From Bufo bufo (taxonomy: Eukaryota > Chordata > Amphibia > Anura > Bufonidae): a stretch of DNA of 64,000 bases. Below, piece by piece: positions 21,183 to 31,459 of the stretch. Positions within the stretch are counted from its first letter, which is position 1, and the number at the start of each line of letters is the position of its first letter. The position numbers and the translations under genes were made by a program. Below the pieces are notes generated by a model. It worked only from the letters and a program-made list of their open reading frames with translations. It searched no databases and had not been told where the DNA came from. The stretch lies in assembly GCF_905171765.1 (NCBI RefSeq), contig NC_053398.1, positions 44,112,323-44,176,322 on the forward strand, written 5' to 3'.

Positions 21183-23282
21183 CCGCTTTACGTCCGCCCA
21201 TAGGATATAAACGTCCTATGGGTGGACGTCTATTTCTGAACGGACGTTCCAGAACGTACGTTCAGAAAGTGCAGCTGCACGCTAATCGTGCAGCTGCTGA
21301 TCGGGTTGCCCGCTGTCAGTGACAGCAGGTCAACCCTAAGACAAGGCAGGGACAGTTCCCAGGTGTCCCTGCCTTCCGGATAGCTGCATACACAGCGCTC
21401 GGTGAGCGCTGTGTATGCAGAGCAGGAAGCGCTATGCGCTTCCTGTTCCGGCCCGGCGGTCATGTGACCGCCGGGACCGGAGTGTGCAGGAGCTGTGTGA
21501 GGTCTCTCAGAGACCTCGATCAGCCCTGCTCTGAGGCTGTACAGCGCTGGATTGCTGCTGTACAGCCTCTCTAGGGGTGTATTTGTCCTGTAACTGGGGC
21601 TACTAGGTCAGCCCCAGTTACAGGAGAAATCAACAGTGAAAAAAAAAAAAAAAAAGTGAAGTAAATGTCCCCCAGAGGTCTTGTATGACCTTATGGGGGA
21701 CGAAAAGTGTAAAATAAAAAAAATAAAAATAAAAGGTTGAAAATAAAAAAATAAAAAAAAGTTTCACATGTAAAAAAAAAAGTCCCCAAGTAAGGAATGA
21801 AAAAAAAAAGTTAAAAATAGAAAAAATAAAAAAAAGTATACATATTAGGTATTGCCGCATCCGTAAAAACCAGCTCTATAAAAATATCACATGACCTAAC
21901 CCCTCGGGTGAACACCGTAAAAAAAAAAAAAAAACTGTGTCAAAACAAGCAATTTTTGTCACCTTGCATCACAAAAGGTGCAACACCAAGTGATCAAAAA
22001 CACGTATGTCCCACAAAATATAACCACTAAAACCGTCACCTCATCCCGCAAAAAAATGAGCCCCTACATAAGAAAATCTCTCAAAAAATAAAAAAAACTA
22101 TAGCTCTCAGAACATGGACACATTAAAACATAATTTTTTTGTTTCAAAAATGCTATTATTGTGTAAAACTTTAATAAATGAGAAAAAGTATACATATTAG
22201 GTATCGCCACGTCCGTAACAATCTGCTCTATAAAAATGTCACTTGACTGAACCCCTCAGGTAAACGCTGTAAAAATAAATAAATAGGAACTGTGCTAAAA
22301 CAACCAATTTTTTGGTCACCTTGCCCCATAAAGTGTTATAATGAATGATCAAAAAATCATATGTACCCAAAAATAGTACTAATAAAACTGGCACCTTATC
22401 CCCTAGTTTCCAAAATGGGGTCACTTCTTGGGAGTTTCTACTGTAAGGGTGCATCAGGGGGCTTCAAATGGGACATGGCATCTAAAAACCATGTGGAGTT
22501 CCTTTTCTTCTGCGCCCTGCCGTGTGCCCATACAGCAGTTTACGACCACATGTGGGGTGTTTCTGTAAACCGCAGAATCTGGGTAATAAATATTGAGTTT
22601 TGTTTGGCTGTTAACCATTGATGTGTTAAAGAAAAAAATTGATTAAAATGGAAAATCTGCCAAAAAAGTGAAATTTAAAAATTTGATCTCCATTTTCCTT
22701 TAATTCTTGTGGAACGCCTAAAGGGTTAACAAAGTTTGTAAAATCGGTTTTGAATACCTTGAGGGGTGTCGTTTCTACAATGACCCCATTTATGGGGGTA
22801 TCCACTATGTAGGCCCCACAAAGGGACTTCAGACCTGAACTGGTCCTTAAAAAGTGGGTTTTGGCAATTTTCTTAAAAATTTGAAGAATTGCTTCTAAAC
22901 TTCTAAGCCTTCTAACATCCTAAAAAAATAAAATGACATTTCCAAAATGATGCCAACATAAAGTAGACATATGGGGAATGTTAAATAATAAATATTTTAT
23001 GAGGTATCACTTTCTGTTTGAAAAGCAGAGAAATTGAAATTTAGAAAATTGCGAATCTTTCAAATCTTTGGGTAAATTTGGGATTTTTTCATAAATAAAC
23101 GTGAAATATTTTGACTCAAATTTATGACTATCATGAAGTACAATGTGTCACGAGAAAACAATCTCTGAATGACTTGGATAAATAAAGGCGTTCCAAAGTT
23201 ATTACCACATAAAGTGAGATATGTCAGTTTTGCAAAATTTGGCCTGGTCAGAAAGGGGGCAAATGGCCCAGATGGCAGGTGG
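21183..23282. mobile_element. TTAA-1, 2.1-kb nonautonomous TTAA element
   Basis: TTAA at 21179-21182 and 23283-23286. The ends are CCGCTTTACGTCCGCCC and the complement of CCACCTGCCATCTGGGCC, a weak inverted repeat of CCRCYT type. The first 430 bp are a chain of about eleven separate short hairpins. The rest is AT-rich and has two partial internal copies of TAGGTATYGCC..CCGTAA (21846 and 22197). No ORF with a domain. It is inferred to be a piggyBac-type passenger element. Confidence 0.7.
21190..21624. repeat. string of consecutive hairpins
   Basis: Examples in order: CGTCCGCCCATAGGA with its complement, GTGCAGCTGCACG / CGTGCAGCTGC, CCTGCTGTC / GACAGCAGG, GCATACACAGCGCTC / GAGCGCTGTGTATGC, CAGGAAGCGC / GCGCTTCCTG, CCCGGCGGTCA / TGACCGCCGGG, GAGGTCTCT / AGAGACCTC, GAGGCTGTACAGC / GCTGTACAGCCTC, CTGTAACTGGGGCT / AGCCCCAGTTACAG. 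Spacing between hairpins is only a few bases. Confidence 0.85.
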
Positions 23283-23399
23283 TTAAAATCACTTGAAATT
23301 GGTGTAACACAAAAAATTGCCACCTAAGTTGCGAGTAGATGCACAGATGAATACACTTCGGTGTAAGTCTGCACAATCAGATGTTACTCACTTCACAGT

Positions 23400-24208
23400 G
23401 TGGGGGGGGGCTTTACTTGGATAAGCATATACACTGGTAAACCAATAATCCCCCAGCCAGGTTCGCCTCTAGATGGTGAAAGATGAAGGCAGCCACAGTC
23501 AGGAGGCTTCTGTTCAAATTTCCTTTATTAGTGTAAAAAAAAGCTGGCTCAACGCGTTTCGAGACGATGTCCCTTTATCAGGAGTAGTATTACTTGTGAT
23601 GTGAATGGTGGGGCTATTTATGGCCTGGGTGTTGGTCTAATTGGCTGAAAAAGAGCACCAAAAAGAAGAGGGGTGGTCAAAAAGGGCGCCAAAGGTAAGA
23701 GGGCGTGTTTGTGAGCTGAGTGCCGTCACCTGTGGTGACGAGGGCTCAGGGTGAGCGGTCGCGATGTGGGTTAGTAATGGTGAGTCTAGTGCGCGTTTCG
23801 GGCCTACTGCGCATGACCGGAAGTAGCGCCGGCGGACGCTGCGTTCCAGGTTGGAACGCAAAAAACGGAAGTGGCGCCGCGGCCGTCCGGTATCGGGCGG
23901 AGGGGTGTTTGATCTGTTTGTGGATGACTGTGTCAGCTGGTGGGGACTTGTCCGATCTGATGTTGGCTCGTACAGGAAAGAGGTGTTTTTATTTGGATAT
24001 TAGTTGGGGGATTGTGCATGGATGTTGTGTGTGTTGTCATTGGTCCAAAGTGTGGTGATGTCCTCTGTAGGGGTGGAGTTATGTGCGGTGGAAGTGTGGA
24101 TGGATGATAGATGGTGGGGGAAGATAAAAAAAAAAGGCAGGAAGAGCAAAAGGGTCAGATGGGTTGGTTGTTTATTCTTTATTGAAGGGGAATCAATATT
24201 AATCTATA
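23400..24208 (-). repeat. PLE-2 pseudo-LTR-like 3' region
   Basis: On the minus strand it carries CTGATAA..GAAACGCGTTG, the counterpart of the PLE-1 pseudo-LTR core, and AATAAAGG just downstream (complement near 23521-23529). There is no second copy in the window to define exact borders. Borders are set by the G-run at 23402 and the Tc1-3 insertion. Confidence 0.55.
23557..23581 (-). ncRNA. hammerhead-like core in PLE-2
   Basis: The minus strand reads CTGATAA, A, GGGAC, ATC, GTCTC, GAAAC. GGGAC and GTCTC pair over five positions (one G-U) with an ATC loop, giving stem II between CUGANGA and GAAA. The G of GA in the core is A here (CUGAUAA), which in known hammerheads is the catalytic G, so the motif is recognisable but probably inactive. 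Confidence 0.4.
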
Positions 24209-25771
24209 CAGGGAGTGCAGAATTATTAGGCAAGTTGTATTTTTGAGGATTAATTTTATTATTGAACAACAACCATGTTCTCAATGAACCCAAAAAACTC
24301 ATTAATATCAAAGCTAAATATTTTTGGAAGTAGATTTTAGTTTGTTTTTAGTTTTAGCTATTTTAGGGGGATATCTATGTGTGCAGGTGACTATTACTGT
24401 GCATAATTATTAGGCAACTTAACAAAAAACAAATATATACCCATTTCAATTATTTATTTTTACCAGTGAAACCAATATAACATCTCAACATTCACAAATA
24501 TACATTTCTGACATTCAAAACAAAACAAAAACAAATCAGTGCCCAATATAGCCACCTTTCTTTGCAAGGACACTCAAAAGCCTGCCATCCATGGATTCTG
24601 TCAGTGTTTTGATCTGTTCACCATCAACATTGCGTGCAGCAGCAACCACGGCCTCCCAGACACTGTTCAGAGAGGTGTACTGTTTTCCCTCCTTGTAAAT
24701 CTCACATTTGATGATGGACCACAGGTTCTCAATGGGGTTCAGATCAGGTGAACAAGGAGGCCATGTCATTAGATTTTCTTCTTTTATACCCTTTCTTGCC
24801 AGCCACGCTGTGGAGTACTTGGACGCGTGTGATGGAGCATTGTCCTGCATGAAAATCATGTTTTTCTTGAAGGATGCAGACTTCTTCCTGTACCACTGCT
24901 TGAAGAAGGTGTCTTCCAGAAACTGGCAGTAGGACTGGGAGTTGAGCTTGACTCCATCCTCAACCCGAAAAGGCCCCACAAGCTCATCTTTGATGATACC
25001 AGCCCAAACCAGTACTCCACCTCCACCTTGCTGGCGTCTGAGTCGGACTGGAGCTCTCTGCCCTTTACCAATCCAGCCACGGGCCCATCCATCTGGCCCA
25101 TCAAGACTCACTCTCATTTCATCAGTCCATAAAACCTTAGAAAAATCAGTCTTGAGATATTTCTTGGCCCAGTCTTGACGTTTCAGCTTGTGTGTCTTGT
25201 TCAGTGGTGGTCGTCTTTCAGCCTTTCTTACCTTGGCCATGTCTCTGAGTATTGCACACCTTGTGCTTTTGGGCACTCCAGTGATGTTGCAGCTCTGAAA
25301 TATGGCCAAACTGGTGGCAAGTGGCATCTTGGCAGCTGCACGCTTGACTTTTCTCAGTTCATGGGCAGTTATTTTGCGCCTTGGTTTTTCCACACGCTTC
25401 TTGCGACCCTGTTGACTATTTTGAATGAAACGCTTGATTGTTCGATGATCACGCTTCAGAAGCTTTGCAATTTTAAGAGTGCTGCATCCCTCTGCAAGAT
25501 ATCTCACTATTTTTGACTTTTCTGAGCCTGTCAAGTCCTTCTTTTGACCCATTTTGCCAAAGGAAAGGAAGTTGCCTAATAATTATGCACACCTAATATA
25601 GGGTGTTGATGTCATTAGACCACACCCCTTCTCATTACCTAATATGCACATCACCTAATATGCTTAATTGGTAGTAGGCTTTCGAGCCTATACAGCTTGG
25701 AGTAAGACAACATGCATAAAGAGGATGATGTGGTCAAAATACTCATTTGCCTAATAATTCTGCACGCAGTG
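24209..25771 (-). mobile_element. Tc1-3, structurally intact Tc1-like element (DD37E type)
   Basis: Inverted ends CAGGGAGTGCAGAATTATTA and CACTGCGTGCAGAATTATTA (complement at the right), flanked by TA at 24207-24208 and 25772-25773. Length 1563 bp with one uninterrupted ORF. It sits within the 3' region of PLE-2 and is one of the youngest insertions of the nest. Confidence 0.92.
24536..25552 (-). CDS. Tc1-like transposase, full length, 338 aa
   Basis: A DDE transposase that would excise the element and integrate it at TA sites. The N-terminus (residues 10-45) is a helix-turn-helix of paired type (LTGSEKSKIVRYLAEGCST, IAKLLKRDHRTIKRFI). It is followed by a basic stretch QGRKKRVEKPRRK at 48-60, a likely nuclear localisation or hook region, and a second DNA-binding helix region at about 65-105. 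The catalytic domain has Asp144 in VLWTDEMRVSLDG, Asp237 in IFMQDNAPSHAS and Glu275 in PDLNPIENLW. There are 37 residues between the last two, i.e. a DD37E triad rather than the classic DD34E. The glycine-rich loop is RRQQGGGGV (172-180). No stop or frameshift; length is normal for the family. Of all transposases in the window this is the only complete one. Whether it is active cannot be read from sequence. Confidence 0.93.
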   Translation of the reverse strand: MGQKKDLTGSEKSKIVRYLAEGCSTLKIAKLLKRDHRTIKRFIQNSQQGRKKRVEKPRRKITAHELRKVKRAAAKMPLATSLAIFQSCNITGVPKSTRCAILRDMAKVRKAERRPPLNKTHKLKRQDWAKKYLKTDFSKVLWTDEMRVSLDGPDGWARGWIGKGQRAPVRLRRQQGGGGVLVWAGIIKDELVGPFRVEDGVKLNSQSYCQFLEDTFFKQWYRKKSASFKKNMIFMQDNAPSHASKYSTAWLARKGIKEENLMTWPPCSPDLNPIENLWSIIKCEIYKEGKQYTSLNSVWEAVVAAARNVDGEQIKTLTESMDGRLLSVLAKKGGYIGH

Positions 25772-25938
25772 TATTCATCCAAATAATATGGGGACTTTAC
25801 TGTTTTTGGGGAGAAAATGATCACGTGTGACGATGGGTGTGTGTAAGGTTGTGACTGATGTCAGTAAGGGACTGACGTGTTGTTGATTGGGGGCCGGTGG
25901 TGGAGGTCCAACGTTGTGTCAATAGACCAAGGTGACGA

Positions 25939-27190
25939 TTAATAATTGGTATGTTCGAGCATTTCGTTGAGGCTGAAGGGAGTGAGGGTGTTGAGGCGAT
26001 AAATCCAGAACATCTCTTTTTGACAGAGATGCTGGAACGACGATGTTACTTGTTCCAGGGGGTTTACTCTAAGGCCGGTGGGGTTGCCTTCATGTACTAG
26101 AGAGAAGTGTCGTGATATGCTGTGTGTTTGGATTTTCCTGGTGATGTTGGATCGTTGTTCATTCATACGTTCGCGGAGGGTTTGTGTAGTGCGGCCGACG
26201 TAATAGTTGGTGCAGGGGCATTGGAGCAGATATATTATGTTTCTGTTTCCGCAGTTCATAGATTGTTACGGGTGTAGTGTTCCTATGGGTTGTGGAATTT
26301 TTTCATCTGTTGATGTGTAGATCATGTGGCAGAATTTGCACTTCCGGGCACCACATTTAAATGAACCCCTTGATTCTGTCTGTATGTTGTGATTTGTTGG
26401 CATGATGGGGTTTTCGATCTTTGGACAGGATGGGGCTAACAGATTTTTGAGTGTTTTGGCCCTGCGGAAGGTCAGTTTTGGTTGTGTGGGTATTGTTTTC
26501 CCTAAAATCGGGTCCTTAAGTAATACAGGCCAATGTTTTGTGAGAATTGATCTGATCTGTTTGTGGTTCTGGTTATATCGGGTTATTAGACCGGGTGTGA
26601 ATTGTGTTTTTTTTGGGTTTCTGAGTGGTATTTTTTGGTTGTAAACTCGTTTTTTGATCAATTTGTCAGCTCCTGGTTCTGGAGTCTTTGATGAGTTGGG
26701 GAGGTTAACCTTTGTCAATGAATCTTTTACTGAAGGTATCTAGTTGTTGGTGCATGGTGGTATTGTCTGTGCAGTTGCGTCTAATTCTCTTCATTTGGCT
26801 GAACGGTTTGTTGGTCTTCGATTTGTGGTAGTGGCTGCTTTTGAAGTCGAGGAAACTGTTAGCGTCTACTGTTTTGAAGTGTGTGCGTGTGGAAATGGTA
26901 TTATTGCTGCTGATGAGGTGTAAGTCGAGGAAAATGGCCTCTGTGGGATGGGACTCAGAAGTGAAGTGTAGGTTCCATCTATTTTGGTTTAGTGTCTTGA
27001 TGTATGTGCAAAGGTCAGTGTTGTCTCCCTGCCAGATTAAAATAATATCGTCGATGTATCTTTTGTAAAAAACTACATTGGGATGGTTTCGTATGTTGAG
27101 TTCGGATTCAAAAGCTCCCATGAAAAGGTTGGCATACAATGGTGCAAATGTAGTGCCCATGGCTGTTCCTTTTACCTGAATATAAAATTT
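25939..27190 (-). pseudogene. PLE-2 reverse transcriptase C-terminal half and GIY-YIG endonuclease
   Basis: Coding runs from about 27190 to 25939. The first frame (26705-27190) has FYIQVKGTAMGTTFAPLYA (motif B) and YKRYIDDIILIWQG (motif C). A frameshift at about 26710 leads to the frame of 26266-26718 with the thumb/linker region (LITRYNQNHKQIRSIL, HWPVLLKDPILG, FKCGARKCKFC). One in-frame TAA at 26266 separates it from the GIY-YIG part: NIIYLLQCPC, YYVGRTTQTLRERMNEQ. Here the YVG glycine is kept, unlike in PLE-1. The catalytic N-terminal half of the reverse transcriptase, including motif A, is missing by 5' truncation. The two PLEs belong to different lineages judging by their limited identity. 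Confidence 0.88.
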
Positions 27191-27199
27191 GTTATTGTA

Positions 27200-28752
27200 C
27201 AGTCCTGATCAAAAGTTTAAGACCACTTGAAAAATGGCAAAAAAATTATATTTTGCATTGTTGGATCTTAACAAGGTTCCAAGTAGAGCTTCAAAATGCA
27301 ACAAGAAGAAATTAGAGTGAGACCAAACATTTTTTGAGCATTCAATTAATTGAAAATAACGATTAAACTGAAACAGGCTGTTTTTCAGCTGATCAAAATT
27401 TTAGGACCACATACCTTTTAAAAGGCCAAATCTGTGCAAAGATGTGGATTCATTGTCATTTTCTGTCAGGTAGTCACACGTTATGATGGCAAAGGCAAAA
27501 TAACTCTCCCTTTTTGAACGTGGTCGGGTTTTTGAACTGCATAAGCAGGGTCTCTCACAGCGTGCCATCGCTGCTGAGGTGGGACGCAGTAAGACAGTCA
27601 TTTGGAATTTCTTAAATGATCCTGAGGTTTATGGAACAAAAAAGTCAAGTGGAAGACCCAAAAAAATTTCATCAGCACTGAGCCGGAGGATCCAATTGGC
27701 TGTCCGTCAAGACACTGGACGATCCTCGACCCAAATTAAGGCCCTTACTGGTGCTGACTGCAGCCCCATAACCATCAGACGGCATTTGAGACTGAAGGGC
27801 TTCAAATACAAAAAACCTCTTCAAAGACCTCGTCTCCTTGAACGCCACAGAACTGCTCGTTTGGACTTTGCAAGAGAGCACCAAACATGGGACATTCAAA
27901 GGTGGAAGAAAGTTTTATTCTCTGATGAGAAAAAATTTAACCTCGACGGTCCTGATGGTTTCCAACGTTACTGGCATGACAAGCAGATCCCACCTGAGAT
28001 GTTTTCTACGCGCCACAGTGGAGGGGGCGCCATAATGGTCTGGGGTGCTTTTTCTTTAAGTGGAACAATAAAGCTTCAGGAAGTGCAGGGGCGTCAAACG
28101 GCCGCTGGCTATGTCCAGATGTTGCAGAGAGCATTCCTCATGACTGAGGGCCCTTGTCTGTGTGGTAACGACTGGGTTTTTCAACAGGACAACGCTACAG
28201 TACACAATGCCCGCAGGACAAGGGACTTATTCCAGGAGAATAACATCACTCTTTTGGCCCATCCTGCGTGTTCCCCTGATCTAAAGCCAATTGAGAACCT
28301 TTGGGGATGGATGGCAAGGGAAGTTTACAAAAATGGACAACAGTTCCAGACAGTAGATGGCCTTCGTGCAGCCGTCTATACCACTTGGAGAAATGTTCCC
28401 ACTCACCTCATGGAAACGCTTGCATCATGCATGCCGAAACGAATTTTTGAAGTGATAAACAATTACGGCGGAGCTACTCATTACTGAGTTAATGTTTGGA
28501 AGTTGGATTTCTGTTTTGGGGGGGTTTAGTTATTTTTTGGAGGTGTGGTCCTAAACTTTTGATCAGCTGAAAAACAGCCTGTTTCAGTTTATTCGTTTTC
28601 ATTAAATTGAATGCTCAAAAAAATGTATTGTCTCACTCCCATTTCTTCTTGTTGCATGTTGAAGCTCTACTTGGAACCTTGTTAAGATCCAGCCATGCTA
28701 AATATGATTTTTTGCCATTTTTCAAGTGGTCTTAAACTTTTGATCAGGACTG
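27200..28752 (+). mobile_element. Tc1-4, nearly intact Tc1-like element (DD34E type)
   Basis: Inverted ends CAGTCCTGATCAAAAGTTTA and the complement at 28733-28752, with TA at 27198-27199 and 28753-28754. An additional subterminal inverted pair, CAGCTGATCAAAA / TTTTGATCAGCTG, lies at about 27387 and 28557. Length 1553 bp. It is inserted in the PLE-2 reverse transcriptase region, seven bases from the PLE-2 end. Confidence 0.92.
27483..28487 (+). pseudogene. Tc1-4 transposase with one early stop
   Basis: The frame starts at ATG 27483 or 27486, is broken by TAA at 27501-27503, and then continues open to 28487. The stop lies just before [22 protein letters not shown], the first helix-turn-helix, so only an N-terminally shortened 302-aa protein from Met 27579 could be made. 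In that numbering the hook GRPKK is at 25-29, Asp116 in VLFSDEKKF, Asp204 in [11 protein letters not shown] and Glu239 in [13 protein letters not shown], a spacing of 34. The usual NPIEN is KPIEN. The catalytic core is intact but the DNA-binding N-terminus is lost, so mobility is doubtful. Confidence 0.88.
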
Positions 28753-28759
28753 TATAAGA

Positions 28760-28825
28760 AGTTCCATTGGCAGCCATACATGCCCACGCCATGACACTAC
28801 CACCACCATGCTTCACTGATGAGGT
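28760..28825. repeat. 66-bp direct repeat, right copy
   Basis: Second copy of 20822-20887. It starts directly after the last bases of PLE-2 (TATAAGA, outside Tc1-4) and runs on into the rest of Tc1-2. Confidence 0.85.
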
Positions 28826-29914
28826 GGTATGCTTAGGATCATGAGCAGTTCCTTTCCTTCTCCATACTCTTCTCTTCCCATCACTCTGGTACAAGTTGAT
28901 CTTGGTCTCATCTGTCCATAGGATGTTCCAGAATTGTGAAGGCTTTTTTAGATGTCGTTTGGCAAACTCTAATCTGGCCTTCCTGTTTTTGAGGCTCACC
29001 AATGATTTACATCTTGTGGTAAACCCTCTGTATTCACTCTGGTGAAGTCTTCTCTTGATTGTTGACTTAGACACCCATACACCTACCTCCTGGAGAGTGT
29101 TCTTGATCTGGCCAACTGTTGTGAAGGGTGTTTTTCTTCACCAGGGCAAGAATTTTTCGGTCATCCACCACAGTTGTTTTCTGTGGTCTTCCGGGTCTTT
29201 TGGTGTTGCTGAGCTCACCGGCGCGTTCCTTCTTTTTAAGAATGTTCCAAACAGTTGTTTTGGCCACGCCTAATGTTTTTGCTATCTCTCTGATTGGGTT
29301 TGTTTTGTTTTTTCAGCCTAATGATGGCTTGCTTCGCTGATAGTAACAGCTCTTTGGATCTCATCTTGAGAGTTGACAGCAACAGATTCCAAATGCAAAT
29401 AGCACACTTGAAATGAACTCTGGACCTTTTTATCTGCCATTTGTCCCATTACTTTTGGTCCCTTAACAAGTGGGAGGCACATATGCAAACTGTTGTAATT
29501 CCTACACCGTTACCCTAATTTAGATGTAAATACCCTCAAATTAAAGCTGACAGTCTGCAGTTAAAGCACATCTTGTTCTTTTCATTTCAAATCCATTGTG
29601 GTGGTGTATATAGCCAAAAATGTTAAAATTGTGTCTGTCCAAATATTTATGGACCTGGCTGTATTTGGACACTGACACAAATGTTGTTTTTTTGTTTTTT
29701 TTACCTAAAACATATTCAAGTTATAGTTATATAATGTACAGTCGTGGCCAAAAGTTTTGAGAATGACACAAATATTAGTTTTCACAAAGTTTGCTGCTAA
29801 GCTGCTTTTAGATCTTTGTTTTAGTTGTTTCTGTGATGTAGTGAAATATAATTACACGCACTTCATACGTTTCAAAGGCTTTTATCGACAATTACATGAC
29901 ATTTATGCAAAGAG

Positions 29915-30937
29915 TCAGTATTTGCAGTGTTGGCCCTTCTTTTTCAGGACCTCTGCAATTCCACTGGGCATGCTCTCAATCAACTTCTGGGCCAATTCCT
30001 GACTGATAGCAACCAATTCTTTCATAATCACTTCTTGGAGTTTGTCAGAATTAGTGGGTTTTTGTTTGTCCACCCGCCTCTTGAGGATTGACCACAAGTT
30101 CTCAATGGGATTAAGATCTGGGGAGTTTCCAGGCCATGGACCCAAAATGTCAACGTTTTGGTCCCCGAGCCACTTAGTTATCACTTTTGCCTTATGGCAC
30201 GGTGCTCCATCGTGCTGGAAAATGCATTGTTCTTCACCAAACTGTTGTTGGATTGTTGGAAGAAGTTGCTGTTGGAGGGTGTTTTGGTGCCATTCTTTAT
30301 TCATAGCTGTGTTTTTGGGCAAAATTGTGAGTGAGCCCACTCCCTTGGATGAGAAGCAACCCCACACATGAATGGTCTCAGGATGCTTTACTGTTGGCAT
30401 GACACAGGACTGATGGTAGCACTCACCTTTTCTTCTCCGGACAAGCCTTTTTCCAGATGCCCCAAACAATCGGAAAGAGGCTTCATCGGAGAATATGACT
30501 TTGCCCCAGTTCTCAGCAGTCCATTCACCATACTTTCTGCAGAAGATCGATCTGTCCCTGATGTTTTTTTTGGAGAGAAGTGGCTTCTTTGCTGCCCTTC
30601 TTGACACCAGGCCATCTTCCAAAAGTTTTCACCTCACTGTGCGTGCAGATGCGCTCACACCTGCCTGCTGCCATTCCTGAGCAAGCTCTGCACTGGTGGC
30701 ACTCCGATCCCGCAGCTGAATCCTCTTTAGGAGACGATCCTGGCGCTTCGGCTTGCTGGACTTTCTTGGACGCCCTGAAGCCTTCTTAACAAGAATTTAA
30801 CCTCTTTCCTTGAAGTTCTTGATGATCCTATAAATTGTTGATTGAGGTGCAATCTTAGTAGCCACAATATCCTTGCCTGTGAAGCCATTTTTATGCAACG
30901 CAATGATGGCTGCACGCGTTTCTTTGCAGGTCACCAT
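29915..30937 (-). pseudogene. Tc1-5 transposase with two nonsense codons
   Basis: Start is the complement of 30935-30937. Relative to Tc1-1, TCA has become TAA in RGS-ILV near 30799, and a CGA (Arg) has become TGA near 30628, before LLEDGLVSRR. Downstream is an open 235-codon frame (29915-30622) with all three catalytic residues: Asp46 in VIFSDEASFRLFG, Asp138 in FQHDGAPCHKA and Glu174 in PDLNPIENLWSILK. The spacing is 35 residues. The C-terminus LKKKGQHCKY is present. The catalytic domain is therefore intact while the DNA-binding half is cut off by the stops. Confidence 0.88.
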
Positions 30938-31459
30938 GGTAACAATGGAAGAACAATGATTTCAAGCATCACCCTCCTTTTAACATGTCAAGTCTGCCAT
31001 TTTAACCCAATCAGCCTGACATAATGATCTCCAGCCTTGTGCTCGTCAACATTCTCACCTGAGTTAACAAGACGATTACTGAAATGATCTCAGCAGGTCC
31101 TTTAACCACCTCCGGACCGCCTAACGCAGGATCGCGTTCCGGAGGTGGCAGCCCTGCGCAGAGTCACGCATATATGCGTCATCTCGCGATGGCCGAGATT
31201 TCCTGTGAACGCGCGCACACAGGCGCGCGCGCTCACAGGAACGGAAGGTAAGAGAGTTGATCTCCAGCCTGTTAGCGGCGATCGTTCGCTGGCAGGCTGG
31301 AGATGTGTTTTTTTTAACCCCTAACAGGTATATTAGACGCTGTTTTGATAACAGCGTCTAATATACCTGCTACCTGGTCCTCTGGTGGTCCCCTTTGTTT
31401 GGATCGACCACCAGAGGACACAGGTAGCTCAGTAAAGTAGCACCAAGCACCACTACACT

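Larger units (their letters stand above)
20888..28759 (-). mobile_element. PLE-2, 5'-truncated Penelope-like retroelement carrying three later insertions
   Basis: It lies between the two copies of a 66-bp duplicated Tc1-2 segment. In its own (minus) direction it begins inside the reverse transcriptase near NNKFYIQ, so it is 5'-truncated. It continues through the linker and GIY-YIG domain to 25939, and then the pseudo-LTR-like 3' part (about 23290-24208 and 20888-21178). Interruptions are TTAA-1 (21183-23282), Tc1-3 (24209-25771) and Tc1-4 (27200-28752). A 5' truncation with a variable-length duplication fits target-primed reverse transcription. Confidence 0.8.
20390..29364 (-). pseudogene. 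Tc1-2 transposase, split in two by PLE-2
   Basis: Coding starts at the complement of 29362-29364. The right portion gives the helix-turn-helix region with VAKTTVWNILKKKERAG-like text, the GRPQK hook (frame disturbed around 29100-29330), and then FWNILWTDETKINLY with the first catalytic Asp. The left portion (20390-20878) gives MDNDPKHTAKATKEFF with the second Asp and PDLNPIEHAFHLL with the Glu. The spacing is 34 residues. The text SVKHGGGSVMAWACMAANGT is present in both portions because it lies in the 66-bp duplication. Confidence 0.85.
20146..29661 (-). mobile_element. Tc1-2, Tc1 element split by PLE-2 (DD34E type)
   Basis: The ends CAGTCAGGTCCATAAATATT and CAGCCAGGTCCATAAATATT (complement at the right) are bounded by TA at 20144-20145 and 29662-29663. 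The left portion is 20146-20887 and the right portion is 28760-29661. The last 66 bp of the left and first 66 bp of the right portion are the same sequence with one mismatch. Removing the insert and one copy gives an element of about 1.58 kb, normal for Tc1. Confidence 0.9.

Noticed and set aside
21190..21624. Hairpins considered as terminators or pre-miRNA cluster
   Set aside because: Bacterial-type terminators do not apply. The stems are too short (9-15 bp) for typical pre-miRNA.
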